From: Actinoplanes sp. SE50/110
GTDB lineage: Bacteria > Actinomycetota > Actinomycetes > Mycobacteriales > Micromonosporaceae
Reading direction: 5' to 3'
Assembly: GCF_900119315.1 (NCBI RefSeq)
Contig: NZ_LT827010.1
Span: 4,435,001 to 4,499,000 of the forward strand
Length of the DNA: 64,000 nt
A model generated the notes under the pieces. That model searched no databases. It was not told the origin of the DNA and saw only the letters and a program-made list of their open reading frames with translations. Below, piece after piece: positions 9,199-17,719 of this stretch (the stretch's first letter is position 1; the number at the start of each line of letters is the position of its first letter). The position numbers and the translations under genes were made by a program.

Positions 9199-11332
9199 TC
9201 TCCTCGGCCGGCATCGGCCTCGCGAAGTGGAAGCCCTGCACCTGGCGGTAGCCCAGCTCGAACAGCCGCCGCGCCTGCGCGGCCGTCTCCACGCCCTCGG
9301 CGACCGTGCGCAGCCCCATCGTGTCGGCCAGGGCGTGCAGCGCGACCGCGATCGCCTCCTGCTGCGGTGCCCCGCCGAGGCCGTCGACGAACGACTTGTC
9401 CACCTTGATCGCGTCGACCGGACAGGTGCGCAGCAGGCCGAGCGACGAGTGGCCGGTGCCGAAGTCGTCGAGGGCGATGCTGACGCCGAGCGCGGACAGC
9501 GCGCTGACGGTGGCCAGCGCGCGGCCGCCGGCGAAGACCGCGGTCTCGGTGATCTCGACGGTGAGACGGTGCGGCGGTACGCCGTGCCGGGCCAGGGCGA
9601 GCGCCACCACCTCGGGCAGGTTCGGGTCGAGCAGCTGGCGGGCCGAGACGTTGACGGCGACCGAGCGCAGCGTGTCCGCGCCGTGCTCGCGCAGCCAGGA
9701 GGCGGTCTGGGCGATCGCGGTGTCGATGATCCAGGCGCCGAGTTCGACGATCAGCCCGGTGTCTTCGGCGACCGGGATGAAGTCGGCCGGGGACACCGTG
9801 TGCCCGTCGCGCTGCCAGCGCACCAGCGATTCGACGCCGCTGAGCCGGCCGTCCGGAAGGTCGACGATCGGCTGGTAGAGCAGGTGGAACTCGCCGGCCG
9901 CCAGGGCTCGGCGCAGGTCGGCGGCGATGGTGGCGCGGCGGGTGAGGCGCTGTTCGAGCGAGGCGTCGTAGCGGACCACCCGGTCGCCGGCGCCGGCGGC
10001 CGCCTCGCGCAGTGCGATCCCGGCCTGCCGGTACAGGTCGGTGCCGCCCTCGGCGACCCCGATCGACACCTCGACCAGCACGTCGTGGCCGGCCGCGTCG
10101 AGCGGTTCGGCGCCGGCCGCGAGCAGCCGGGCCACGATGTCCGTCGGCCCGGGCAGCAGCAGACCGAACTCGTCGCCGCCGAGCCGGGCCACCACCGCGT
10201 CCGGGCCGGCGAGCGCGGTCAGCCGCCGGGCGTACGCGATCAGCAGCGCGTCCCCGGCGGCCGGGCCCAGCCCGTCGTTGATCGCCCGGAACTCGCGCAG
10301 GTCGAGCAGGACCGCGGTGTGCGCGCCGGCCGCCGCCGCGGTGAACGAGCGCCGGCTGTGCAGGCCGGTCAGCTCGTCGTGCATGGCCTGGTGGTGGACC
10401 GTGGACAGCAACGCGCCGTTCTCCGCCAGGGCGGCCGCCTGCCGGGCCACGACCAGCAGCAACAGCAGCGTGGTGCCGGCCACCTGGACCGTGCTCAGGT
10501 GCCCGGTGCGCAGGAAGACGGTGGCCACCAGGACGCTGGTCAGACCGGTCGCGACCAGCGGGATCGCGGTCCCGCGACCGGGCCCGGCCGGGCGGTCCAG
10601 CCGCACGGCCTGCGGCCGCGCGCGGACGGCGAGCACGCCGCACAGCCCGACGAACGGCAGGACCGCGGCGCTGCCGTTGAGGTGCGGCCACGGCTTGAGC
10701 AGCGCCATCGTCACGGTGGACAGCGGGCCGGCCAGGCCGATCGGGGCCAGCCACCACAGCGCCGCGCGCGGGACCGGGCTGCTCCGCGCCGCCATGATCT
10801 TGATGACCACCACGGCGCCGGCGACCGCGATGGCCAGCATGGCGATGTTCAGCGACCAGGCGGCCGCGGAGACACCGAAGCGGTTCATGAACCAGCCCAG
10901 GTACTGCGACACGGCGATCCCGCCGGTGACCGCGAGCACCGCCACGTCCAGCACCGCGGTGGTCAGCCGCCGCCACGAGCTGCCGCCGCCGGGCAGGCGC
11001 AGCAGCGCGGTGCTCGCCAGGGTCGCGCCGGCCAGGTAGAGCAGCAGCGTGCGGGCGCCGATCGGCGGCAGGTCGGAGTACGGCATCGTGCTGATGTCGA
11101 CCGTCTGGCTCAGTCCGGCGAGCGCCACCACGCCCATCGCCACCGCCACCCGCCGCCAGAAGGCGCGCAGCACCCCGTCGGTGCGCCGCGAGGCGCGGTG
11201 GAACGCGACGGTCGCCAGCGCCGGGCCGGCCACCGCCGGCACCCAGACGAGCAGGTGGGGGAAGCCGAGGTGGGTGCCCACCATGATCAGCAGCACCTCG
11301 GCCAGGGCCGCGAGCAGAGCCACACCTGCCAC
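9143..11332 (-). CDS. membrane GGDEF-EAL cyclic-di-GMP enzyme
   Basis: A 729-residue protein. About nine hydrophobic segments occupy residues 1-300. A GGDEF domain (about 310-455) carries an intact GGDEF at 385-389 and the metal Asp in LLDLREF; the usual INDxxGH reads INDGLGP. No RxxD inhibitory site precedes the GGDEF. The EAL domain (about 470-725) has ESLVRW at 501, NVSARQ, EITET, DDFGTG at 622 and IKVDKSF, so the known catalytic and metal residues of EAL phosphodiesterases are present. It can therefore both make and break c-di-GMP in principle; the net direction is not predictable. The GTG start is preceded by GGAAGG. It overlaps the P-loop NTPase gene tail to tail. Confidence 0.88.
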   Translation of the reverse strand: MAGVALLAALAEVLLIMVGTHLGFPHLLVWVPAVAGPALATVAFHRASRRTDGVLRAFWRRVAVAMGVVALAGLSQTVDISTMPYSDLPPIGARTLLLYLAGATLASTALLRLPGGGSSWRRLTTAVLDVAVLAVTGGIAVSQYLGWFMNRFGVSAAAWSLNIAMLAIAVAGAVVVIKIMAARSSPVPRAALWWLAPIGLAGPLSTVTMALLKPWPHLNGSAAVLPFVGLCGVLAVRARPQAVRLDRPAGPGRGTAIPLVATGLTSVLVATVFLRTGHLSTVQVAGTTLLLLLVVARQAAALAENGALLSTVHHQAMHDELTGLHSRRSFTAAAAGAHTAVLLDLREFRAINDGLGPAAGDALLIAYARRLTALAGPDAVVARLGGDEFGLLLPGPTDIVARLLAAGAEPLDAAGHDVLVEVSIGVAEGGTDLYRQAGIALREAAAGAGDRVVRYDASLEQRLTRRATIAADLRRALAAGEFHLLYQPIVDLPDGRLSGVESLVRWQRDGHTVSPADFIPVAEDTGLIVELGAWIIDTAIAQTASWLREHGADTLRSVAVNVSARQLLDPNLPEVVALALARHGVPPHRLTVEITETAVFAGGRALATVSALSALGVSIALDDFGTGHSSLGLLRTCPVDAIKVDKSFVDGLGGAPQQEAIAVALHALADTMGLRTVAEGVETAAQARRLFELGYRQVQGFHFARPMPAEEITRRLTAVAPTTIAGVRG

Positions 11333-11401
11333 CGTGCCGCCTTCCCACCCACTGTCCGCCTGTCACCGGAATCGGCCCGGGCGGCGGCGACTTGAGGTGG
11401 G

Positions 11402-12229
11402 TCAGACCGTGGCGAGTGTGATGGCCACCTCATCGACCAGCTCGCGGGCCAGGAATCCGGTGCGCCCGTGCCGGGGGGACAGCCGCTGCCCGCTGACCGC
11501 GTGCGCGAACGCCGCCCAGCACGCCGCCTGCGCCGGCTCCGCACCGCGCCCGAGCAGCCCGGCGACGATCCCGGCGCGCACGTCGCCGCTTCCGGAGGTG
11601 CCCAGGCCGGCGTCGCCGCTCTCCTCCCGCCACACGTTCCCGGCCGGGTCGGCGATGTGGCCGTACAGCGACACCACCGCCCGGTACCGCTGGGCCAGCT
11701 CCCGGCTCGCCGCGACCAGGTCGTCACCGGGTTCGCGGCCCAGCAGGTGGGCGGCCTCGGTCAGGTTCGGGGTGAGGACCGCCGCCGGTTGCGGCAGCAG
11801 GTCCGGCTCCCTGCTCAACGCACCGAGGGCGTACGCGTCGAGCACCACCGCGGTGTCCTTGCCGGCCGCCCCGAGCACCCGCCGCATCAGCGCCTCGGTC
11901 TCCCCGATGTCGTCGAGCCCCGGCCCGAGCAGGATCACGTCGGCGTCGGCGGCCAGTTCGTCCACCTGCTCGGGCAGCCCCACCACCTTGGCCTCGGGCA
12001 CCGCGATGCTCAGCGGGATGGCCGCCTCGTCGGCGACCGCCAGCTGCAGCCGCCCGGCGCCGGCCCGCAGCGCCGCCACCCCGGCGAGCAGCACCGCCCC
12101 GGGGGTGAACTTGGCCCCGCCGACCACCAGCACGGTGCCGCGGTCCTGCTTCGAGGCGGACGCCTGCGGGTCGGGCAGCGGCCAGTCGCGCAGCAGCCGC
12201 GGGGTGATGATCTCAGGCCGGCTCGGCAC
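11402..12229 (-). CDS. nnrD: ADP-dependent NAD(P)H-hydrate dehydratase (C-terminal NnrD domain type)
   Basis: A 275-residue ribokinase-fold protein. The stretch VLVVGGAKFTPGAVLLAGVAALRAGAG, in short the GGA...GA.LAG..ALRAGAG pattern, is typical of the YjeF C-terminal domain. LTPNLTEA corresponds to the usual LTPHPGE, and GTSGSGDVRAGIVAGLL to the GTGGSGDVLAG nucleotide-binding motif with the catalytic Asp. The enzyme repairs damaged hydrated NADH and NADPH in the cytoplasm. It lacks the N-terminal epimerase domain found in fused NnrD proteins. The GTG start lies 17 bp inside the upstream histidine phosphatase gene, so the two are coupled. Confidence 0.8.
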   Translation of the reverse strand: MPSRPEIITPRLLRDWPLPDPQASASKQDRGTVLVVGGAKFTPGAVLLAGVAALRAGAGRLQLAVADEAAIPLSIAVPEAKVVGLPEQVDELAADADVILLGPGLDDIGETEALMRRVLGAAGKDTAVVLDAYALGALSREPDLLPQPAAVLTPNLTEAAHLLGREPGDDLVAASRELAQRYRAVVSLYGHIADPAGNVWREESGDAGLGTSGSGDVRAGIVAGLLGRGAEPAQAACWAAFAHAVSGQRLSPRHGRTGFLARELVDEVAITLATV

Positions 12230-12917
12230 GGACTTCCTCCTGCTCGGTCGCGGGCGCCCCGTGTTCCGCCAGGTGCCCGACGTCGTTGAACCGCTCGGCT
12301 GTCCCGTCGCGCCAGGCGCTGATCGAGCAGTTCGCGATCGCCTGCCCGCGGGCCAGGCTCATCAGTTCCGGCTCGGCCAGCCCCTCGACCAGGTACCGGA
12401 CCAGCCACACGGTCGCCTCGTGCGCGACGAGCAGCACCCGGGCGCCGGCGTGGTCCTCGCGCAGCTCGCGCAGCACCGACCGCAGCCGCAGCAGCACGTC
12501 GGCCCAGCTCTCCCCGCCCGGCGGCCGGTAGTAGAACTTGCCCAGCCGGGCCCGCCGCCGCTCCTCCTCCGGGAACCGGGCCCGCACCCCCGCGTTGGTC
12601 AGCAGGTCCAGCACGCCCAGCTCCCGGTCGCGCAGCCGCTCGTCGACCAGCAGCGGCACGTCCAGGCCGGTCAGCGCGATGCCGGCGGTCTGCCGGGTGC
12701 GCAGATACGGTGAGGCGATCACCAGGTCCGGTGGCTGCGCGGCCAGCAGTCTGCCGACCGCCTGCGCCTGATGTTCGCCGGTGGGGGAGAGCGGCACGTC
12801 GGCGTCCCGCTCGGCGAGGTCGATGACCTCGGCGTTGCCACGCTCGGCCCGCTCGGCCGCGATGTTCCCGATACTCTGCCCGTGCCGGACGATCCCCAGC
12901 CACGCCAACTCCCTCAT
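12213..12917 (-). CDS. histidine phosphatase family protein
   Basis: A 234-residue phosphoglycerate-mutase-like protein. The catalytic RHGQS follows the first strand (IVRHGQSIGN), and the second histidine is in LLVAHEATVW. Further signatures are LSPTGEHQAQAVGRLL and SPYLRTRQTA, which hold the phosphate-pocket arginines. Such enzymes act on phosphorylated small metabolites; the substrate is not predictable. The start is at MRELAWLGIV. The gene leads a two-gene unit with the NAD(P)H-hydrate dehydratase gene, overlapping it by 17 bp. Confidence 0.83.
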   Translation of the reverse strand: MRELAWLGIVRHGQSIGNIAAERAERGNAEVIDLAERDADVPLSPTGEHQAQAVGRLLAAQPPDLVIASPYLRTRQTAGIALTGLDVPLLVDERLRDRELGVLDLLTNAGVRARFPEEERRRARLGKFYYRPPGGESWADVLLRLRSVLRELREDHAGARVLLVAHEATVWLVRYLVEGLAEPELMSLARGQAIANCSISAWRDGTAERFNDVGHLAEHGAPATEQEEVRAEPA

Positions 12918-13009
12918 GGCGCCACGTAATACCCCACACTCGGCGGGGAAACCGGGTGACGATCAGGCGGCCGTTCGTTCGTCATGCTGGTGACAGAAAG
13001 GAGCGGACC

Positions 13010-13327
13010 ATGAGGTACGCGTTGCTCATGCACTACCCGGAGCCGGCCGACGGGGAGATCGGCGAGGAGATGCTGGCCGAGGGCCGGCGGCTGTTCGGCG
13101 TCTACGGCGCGGCGCTGCACGAGGCCGGGGTGCTGGTCTCCGCCGACGTGCTGCAGCCGTCGTTCGCCACCACCACGGTCACCCGCCGCGACGGGGAACT
13201 GCGGGTGCAGGACGGGCCCTTCGCCGAGACCAGGGAGGTCCTGGCCGGCGTCTTCCTGGTCGACGTCGAGGACCTGGACGCGGCGATCGGTTGGGCGGAG
13301 AAGTGCCCCGGCGCGCAGTGGGGCTGA
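13010..13327 (+). CDS. YCII/DGPF-motif protein linked to ECF42 sigma factor
   Basis: A 105-residue protein starting MRYALLMHYP, with AAAGGAG seven bases before the ATG. It holds the DGPF motif at residues 68-71 (VQDGPFAETREVL), the hallmark of the YCII-related proteins that are encoded next to ECF42 sigma factors. A reading frame upstream of this ATG is open but lacks a ribosome site. The sigma factor gene begins 40 bp downstream on the same strand. Members are thought to work with, or be controlled by, the neighbouring sigma factor; a direct biochemical activity has not been settled for this family as far as I know. Confidence 0.85.
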   Translation: MRYALLMHYPEPADGEIGEEMLAEGRRLFGVYGAALHEAGVLVSADVLQPSFATTTVTRRDGELRVQDGPFAETREVLAGVFLVDVEDLDAAIGWAEKCPGAQWG

Positions 13328-13367
13328 TCGAGATCCGCCCGGTGGCCACCGCTTTCCTCGACGGTCG

Positions 13368-14567
13368 ATGGACGCACTGACCGGCCTCGCCTTCCGGGAC
13401 CGCTACGGGCGGTTGCTGGCGCTTCTCTCCGCGGCCTCGAGTGATCTCGCCGCCGCGGAGGATGCGCTGGCCGACGCCCTCGAACGGGCCGTGCGCACCT
13501 GGCCCGAGCAGGGCACCCCGGCCAACCCGGACGCCTGGCTGCTCACCGTCGCCCGCAACCGGCTGCGCGACCGCTGGAAGTCCGCCGAGCACCGGCGCAC
13601 CGTCGCTCTCGAACCGGACTGGTCGGGTCCGGTCCACGTCGACGACATCGACGTGGAGGCGATCCCCGACCGGCGCCTGGAGCTGATGCTGGTCTGCGCC
13701 CACCCGGCGATCGACCGCACGGTGCACACCCCGCTGATGCTCAACACCGTGCTGGGCTTCACCGCGGCGCAGATCGGCCGGGCCTTCTCGGTCCCGGCCG
13801 CCACGATGGCCACCCGCCTCGTACGGGCCAAGAAGAAGATCACAACCACCGGCATCCCGTTCCGGTTGCCGGCCCGCGACGACCTGCCGCGGCGGATGAC
13901 CGCTGTCCTCGAGGCGGTTTATGCGGTGTACGTGCTGGACTGGTCGACCACCGGCCCGGAGCCCCGCCCGGTCCCGTCCGAGGCCCTGCACCTGGCCGAG
14001 GTCCTGGCGGGCCTGGCCCCCGGCGACCCGGAAGCGCACGGCCTGGCCGCCCTGGTGCAGCTCTCGGCGGCCCGGGCGGCCGCCCGCACCGGTCCGGACG
14101 GCTCGTTCGTGCCGCTCACCGAGCAGGACCCGGCGCTCTGGGACCGGCGGCTGATCGCCCGGGCGCACCGGCATCTGCGGGCCGCGCACGCCCGCGGCCG
14201 CCTCGGCCGCTTCCAACTGGAGGCGGCGATCCAGGCGGTGCACTGCGCCCGTCCCGCCGGCGGACAGACCGACTGGCCGACGCTGCTGACCCTGCACCGC
14301 GCCCTCGACGAGGTGGCGCCGTCGCTCGGCGGCAGTGTCGCGCTCGCCGTCGTCATCGCCGAGGCCGACGGCCCGGCCGCCGGACTCGCCCACCTGGACA
14401 CGCTGGACGCGCCCCGCTTCCAGCCGGCCCGGGTGGCGCGCGCCGAGCTGCTGCGGCGCCTGGGGCGGACCGCGGCGGCGGCCGTCGCGTACGACCAGGC
14501 CATCGCCCTGACCCACGATCCGGCCGAACGCCGCCACCTGCATCACCGACGCGCCGGTCTGGGCTGA
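13368..14567 (+). CDS. ECF42-type RNA polymerase sigma factor with C-terminal TPR-like extension
   Basis: A 399-residue protein. Residues 1-70 form sigma region 2 (LAALLSAASSDLAAAEDALADALERA pattern, then PDAWLLTVARNRLRDRWK). Region 4 is at about 100-160 (LGFTAAQIGRAFSVP then MATRLVRAKKKI). A helical extension of about 230 residues follows with TPR-like repeats and the closing segment AAVAYDQAIALTHDPAERR. Length, extension and the DGPF gene directly upstream match group ECF42. The extension, not an anti-sigma factor, is thought to control these sigma factors. No anti-sigma gene is visible nearby. Confidence 0.88.
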   Translation: MDALTGLAFRDRYGRLLALLSAASSDLAAAEDALADALERAVRTWPEQGTPANPDAWLLTVARNRLRDRWKSAEHRRTVALEPDWSGPVHVDDIDVEAIPDRRLELMLVCAHPAIDRTVHTPLMLNTVLGFTAAQIGRAFSVPAATMATRLVRAKKKITTTGIPFRLPARDDLPRRMTAVLEAVYAVYVLDWSTTGPEPRPVPSEALHLAEVLAGLAPGDPEAHGLAALVQLSAARAAARTGPDGSFVPLTEQDPALWDRRLIARAHRHLRAAHARGRLGRFQLEAAIQAVHCARPAGGQTDWPTLLTLHRALDEVAPSLGGSVALAVVIAEADGPAAGLAHLDTLDAPRFQPARVARAELLRRLGRTAAAAVAYDQAIALTHDPAERRHLHHRRAGLG

Positions 14568-14721
14568 CGACGGTCGCCGGAGGGCGGCGTGCCGCGCTCG
14601 GTGACCCGCATCCGGCGCTGCGGTAGCCGTTCCGGGGCCACCAGCGCTTCAGGCGGCTCTCAGCGAGCGGCTTCTATGGTGGGTCGGTGGGATCCGACAG
14701 CCGTCGCGCGCGGCTCTGCTG

Positions 14722-15300
14722 ATGGTCGGCTCGGGGCTCGCCGCGTACGGCTATCTCGGTGTCGCGGTGACCGTGTTCGTCGAGGGCTTCGGGGTGCCGG
14801 CGCCGGGGGAGACGGCGATCATCGCCGCTTCCGGGGCGGCCGGGCACGGCCACCTGAACATCGTCGCGGTGGCGGTGACCGCCTTCGTCGCGGCGGTCTG
14901 CGGGGACAGCGTCGGCTACCTGATCGGGCGGCTCGGCGGCCGGCGGCTGGTGCTGCGGTACGGGCGGTTCGTCCGGCTGACCCCGGCCCGCTTCGCCCGG
15001 TTCGAGAAGTTCATGGCCCGGCACGGTGCCAAGGTGGTGGCCGGCGCCCGCTTCGTGGAGGGTTTGCGCCAGCTCAACGGCGTGGTGGCCGGCGCCACCG
15101 GCATGCCCTGGCCCCGCTTCCTGGTCTGCAACGCGATCGGCGCGGCGCTGTGGGTGGGTGTCTGGTCGACGGTCGGCTTCGTGGCCGGCGACCACTGGAC
15201 CGGCATCCTCGGGGCGCTGCACCGCTACCAGCCGTACGTGATCGCCGCCGTGGTCGCGGCGGTGGCCGGTGCCCTCCTCTGGCACCGCCGCGCCCACTGA
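14722..15300 (+). CDS. DedA-family membrane protein
   Basis: A 192-residue protein with four to five hydrophobic segments. Family marks are FVEGFGVPAPGETAII at residues 19-34, GDSVGYLIGR near 62 and GARFVEGLRQLNGVVAGATGMP near 108 (F..GxR...G..AG.xxM), followed by F...N..G...W near the C-terminus. DedA/VTT proteins are linked to lipid-carrier flipping and membrane homeostasis; which lipid is used here is unknown. An upstream GTG at 14688 hits a stop, so the ATG at 14722 was chosen. The gene ends 3 bp before the convergent SnoaL-like gene. Confidence 0.85.
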   Translation: MVGSGLAAYGYLGVAVTVFVEGFGVPAPGETAIIAASGAAGHGHLNIVAVAVTAFVAAVCGDSVGYLIGRLGGRRLVLRYGRFVRLTPARFARFEKFMARHGAKVVAGARFVEGLRQLNGVVAGATGMPWPRFLVCNAIGAALWVGVWSTVGFVAGDHWTGILGALHRYQPYVIAAVVAAVAGALLWHRRAH

Positions 15301-15303
15301 GGA

Positions 15304-15762
15304 TCAGGCGGGTGCTGCGGACCCTTCTCCAGGTTCCACCGCCACCGCCACGTCGGCGGCGACGGGTGACGGCTCGGTGAAGTAGTCGCGGAGCACGGCG
15401 ATCCGCCCGCCGCGAAGACGAAATATCTGCACGAACGACATGGTGGTCTGCCGCCCGTCGGCCCGATCGAGGGCGACGTCGATCTCGGCGATGAAGACGT
15501 CGGGATCTGCGGTGTCATGCAGCACGTAGGCCGACCGTTGCGGATTCATCGTTCCCGGCAGGCGCAGTTGCCGGTGGTAACGGCCGACTCCGGCCCGGAT
15601 GGCGTCGCGGCCCACCAGCCGCCGGAGCGGATGGTCGTCGGGCGCCAGCGGCGCTTCCGCCACACCGTCCTCCGTGAACAGGGCGGCGACCGCGTCCGGG
15701 TCCCGGCTGATCGCACCGGCATGGATGTACCGTTCGAAGAATTCCTGATGCGTAAGGCCCAC
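15304..15762 (-). CDS. SnoaL-like (NTF2-fold) protein
   Basis: About 152 residues from a GTG at 15762 (GLTHQEFFERYIHAGAIS). An open frame extends upstream but overlaps the MerR/decarboxylase unit region and looks non-coding. The pattern of an early helix with RDPDAVAALFTEDGV, then LVGRDAIRAGV and a late strand FRLRGGRIAVLRDYF is that of SnoaL-like polyketide-cyclase folds, which serve as small-molecule binding or isomerase scaffolds. No catalytic residues can be assigned. A GGAG lies only two bases before the GTG, so a leaderless start is possible. Confidence 0.65.
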   Translation of the reverse strand: MGLTHQEFFERYIHAGAISRDPDAVAALFTEDGVAEAPLAPDDHPLRRLVGRDAIRAGVGRYHRQLRLPGTMNPQRSAYVLHDTADPDVFIAEIDVALDRADGRQTTMSFVQIFRLRGGRIAVLRDYFTEPSPVAADVAVAVEPGEGSAAPA

Positions 15763-15841
15763 TCTCCAGCCTAACGCGGGCAGTGAGCCCGCGTCCGCCC
15801 CGATCTCCGCCGCGCGCTCCCGGCACACGCCGAGGCCGCTG

Positions 15842-16267
15842 TCATGAGGCAGTGGTCTGCACCCCACGGCTGTCGAAGACCTCCTTCGCGGCGAAGGTGG
15901 CGTTCAGCGCCCGCGGGAAGCCGGCGTAAACGGCGGCGTGCAGGATCGCCTCGACGATCTCGTCCGGGGTCAGACCGACGTTGAGTGACGCTCCGACGTG
16001 CACCTTGAGTTGGGGTTCGCATCCCCCGAGGGCGGTCAGCACACCGATCGTGACCAGCTGCCGGGATCGCGCGTCCAGGCGGGGGCGGTCGTAGATGTCG
16101 CCGAAGGCGAACGCCGCGATGTGGTGGGCCAGAGCCGGTGACACGTCGGCCAGCGAGTCGATCACCGCGGCCCCGGCGGCCCCGTCGATCCGGGCCAGAA
16201 CCTCGAGGCCGTGCTCCCGCCGTTCCCGGTTGTCCACACTGTCGATGTCGTGCTGCGGGTCGTTCAC
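15842..16267 (-). CDS. carboxymuconolactone decarboxylase-family protein
   Basis: A 141-residue all-helical protein. The signature region GVLTALGGCEPQLKVHVGAS followed by LNVGLTPDEIVEAILHAAVYAGFPRAL resembles gamma-carboxymuconolactone decarboxylase PcaC and its relatives. The CxxC pair of AhpD-type peroxidases is absent, so it is closer to the decarboxylase branch. The GTG start overlaps the stop of the upstream MerR gene by 4 bp. Many proteins of this family coupled to regulators have no proven substrate, so pathway assignment is open. Confidence 0.82.
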   Translation of the reverse strand: MNDPQHDIDSVDNRERREHGLEVLARIDGAAGAAVIDSLADVSPALAHHIAAFAFGDIYDRPRLDARSRQLVTIGVLTALGGCEPQLKVHVGASLNVGLTPDEIVEAILHAAVYAGFPRALNATFAAKEVFDSRGVQTTAS

Positions 16268-16734
16268 GGCTGTGTTGCTCCTCCGTACGTCGCAATCTTG
16301 TATTCGGTGGCCGCCAGGGCCAGCTGGATCTGCGTGAGCTGGGCCCGCAACGTGTCGCGGTGCTCAAGGAGCAGGTCGAGGCGGTCCGGAACGGTGTCCT
16401 CGCCGCGATCGACGAGGGTGACATAGTGGCGCAGGTCGCTGATCGGCATCCCCGAGGTGCGCATCCGGGTCAGAAAAACCAGGCGCCGCACGCACGCCGC
16501 GTCGTAGACGCGATGCCCGGCACCGTTGCGCGGCACCGTGATCAGGCCGGCTCGCTCGTAGTAGCGCAGGGTGTGCGGGCTGACCCCGATGTGGTCGGCC
16601 GTCGTCGCGATGTCCCATTGCGGGGACAGGTCCTCCCGGACCAGGTCCTGCAAGGCCTCGACCGACACGCCGCCGGGCGGGTCGACGGCCAGGCGTAGCG
16701 CCTCCTGTAACCGATCGTTCGCTTTCATGGGCAC
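16264..16734 (-). CDS. MerR-family transcriptional regulator
   Basis: A 156-residue protein with a short N-terminal extension of about 40 residues before the winged helix. WDIATTADHIGVSPHTLRYYERAGL is the classical MerR DNA-binding start, followed by RVYDAACVRRLVFLTRMRTSGM and a dimerisation coiled coil around 105-145. There are no conserved cysteines for metal binding. It is co-translated with the carboxymuconolactone decarboxylase-like gene, so it probably controls that gene and itself. The N-terminal extension is unusual for the family. Two starts (MP and the next Met) are equally possible. Confidence 0.85.
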   Translation of the reverse strand: MPMKANDRLQEALRLAVDPPGGVSVEALQDLVREDLSPQWDIATTADHIGVSPHTLRYYERAGLITVPRNGAGHRVYDAACVRRLVFLTRMRTSGMPISDLRHYVTLVDRGEDTVPDRLDLLLEHRDTLRAQLTQIQLALAATEYKIATYGGATQP

Positions 16735-16815
16735 GACGCTAGAGCTTCGAGCGCGCTACAACGCAACCTCGGTACCTGGACCCGCCACGATCCGCGCTCG
16801 AACGGCCCCGCGTCG

Positions 16816-17088
16816 CTACGTCGGGTCCCGCGCCCCACGTCGCCGAAGCCACCTTGCCGGGGTTACGACGGAACGTTTCGTTCCCGAGTCCACCATGCTG
16901 TCACTCGACCAGAAAATGACGCTCATCACGACGGTCTGGGGCAACGCAACCGTCAGCGCCATCGTCATCCGCCGATCGATTCGGATAAGCCGCCGCCCTG
17001 CGAATTCACTCTCCTGCCGGATGTCGACCGTGAGACTCGGCTGTGCCGGCCAGTCGTCGATGCGCCAGGGACGGTCGAGCCGTTTCAC
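16816..17088 (-). CDS. small hypothetical protein with strong ribosome site
   Basis: A 90-residue reading from a GTG at 17088, preceded by a perfect AAAGGAGG with nine bases between. The product begins MKRLDRPWRIDDWPAQPS, has mixed basic and acidic character, and holds a moderately hydrophobic stretch (MALTVALPQTVVMSVIFW) near residues 42-59 that could be one membrane segment. GC at third positions is fair but lower than in neighbours. I recognise no family. It sits alone between the MerR unit and the immunity-like gene. The ribosome site is the main support for the call. Confidence 0.45.
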   Translation of the reverse strand: MKRLDRPWRIDDWPAQPSLTVDIRQESEFAGRRLIRIDRRMTMALTVALPQTVVMSVIFWSSDSMVDSGTKRSVVTPARWLRRRGARDPT

Positions 17089-17349
17089 GGAGCAGCGCCT
17101 CCTTTGTAAGGGTGGCTCGGTCCCGGTCATAAGCTGCGCTCACCGGCCATATGACCGGCGGAATTCGCCCACGTGCCACTGCGTCCGTGTTCATGGTCGA
17201 TCGCCGCGGGCCGTGCTGGCTGCGATCGACCCGGCGCATCGGTGATGCGTGTGGCGGGTATGCGAGGATCCGGCGTGCGGATCTTGCTGGCGCAGCGTCG
17301 GACATGCCGTCGGTTCGGCGTGACGCCGCTTCGACCTCGACCGGGAACG

Positions 17350-17622
17350 ATGATCGGTGTCGGCCTGGGGCGCGCTGCCGAGCTGGAGCCGTTGAACGCC
17401 ATTCGCCATCCGCCCGTCGGGCAGTCCAACGGCTGGTACGTGTGGCGGGGCGGGCAGATACCGCAGGACGATGACGACTTCTTCAGCCCCGTGCACGTCG
17501 AGCACGCCAAGGATCGTTTCCCTGAGTTACTGCCATACCTGGCGCTTCCGCCCGGGTTCGGCGTGATCCTGGCGCCTGGGTATGAGGATGTGTGGCAGGA
17601 CCAAGCGTTCCTTGAGGTCTGA
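17350..17622 (+). CDS. Imm33/DUF2185-like protein, possibly N-terminally shortened
   Basis: About 90 residues from the ATG at 17350; an open frame extends upstream to 17173 but its sequence is Arg-rich and looks non-coding. The core reads PLNAIRHPPVGQSNGWYVWR, then SPVHVEHAKDRFPELLPYLALP and APGYEDVWQDQAFLEV. This resembles small actinobacterial proteins that I associate with the Imm33/DUF2185 immunity-protein group; that match is from memory and moderate. No toxin gene lies next to it, so it may be an orphan immunity-like or binding protein. No clear Shine-Dalgarno decides the start. Confidence 0.5.
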   Translation: MIGVGLGRAAELEPLNAIRHPPVGQSNGWYVWRGGQIPQDDDDFFSPVHVEHAKDRFPELLPYLALPPGFGVILAPGYEDVWQDQAFLEV

Positions 17623-17719
17623 CCATCGGCCTCGCTCGTGCCGCGATCCGATCGCACCGTCACCGCATCCCCGCGCCGGGCGAATCCGGGCCCCGGGCCG
17701 GAAGCCGTAGGGTGTCGGC

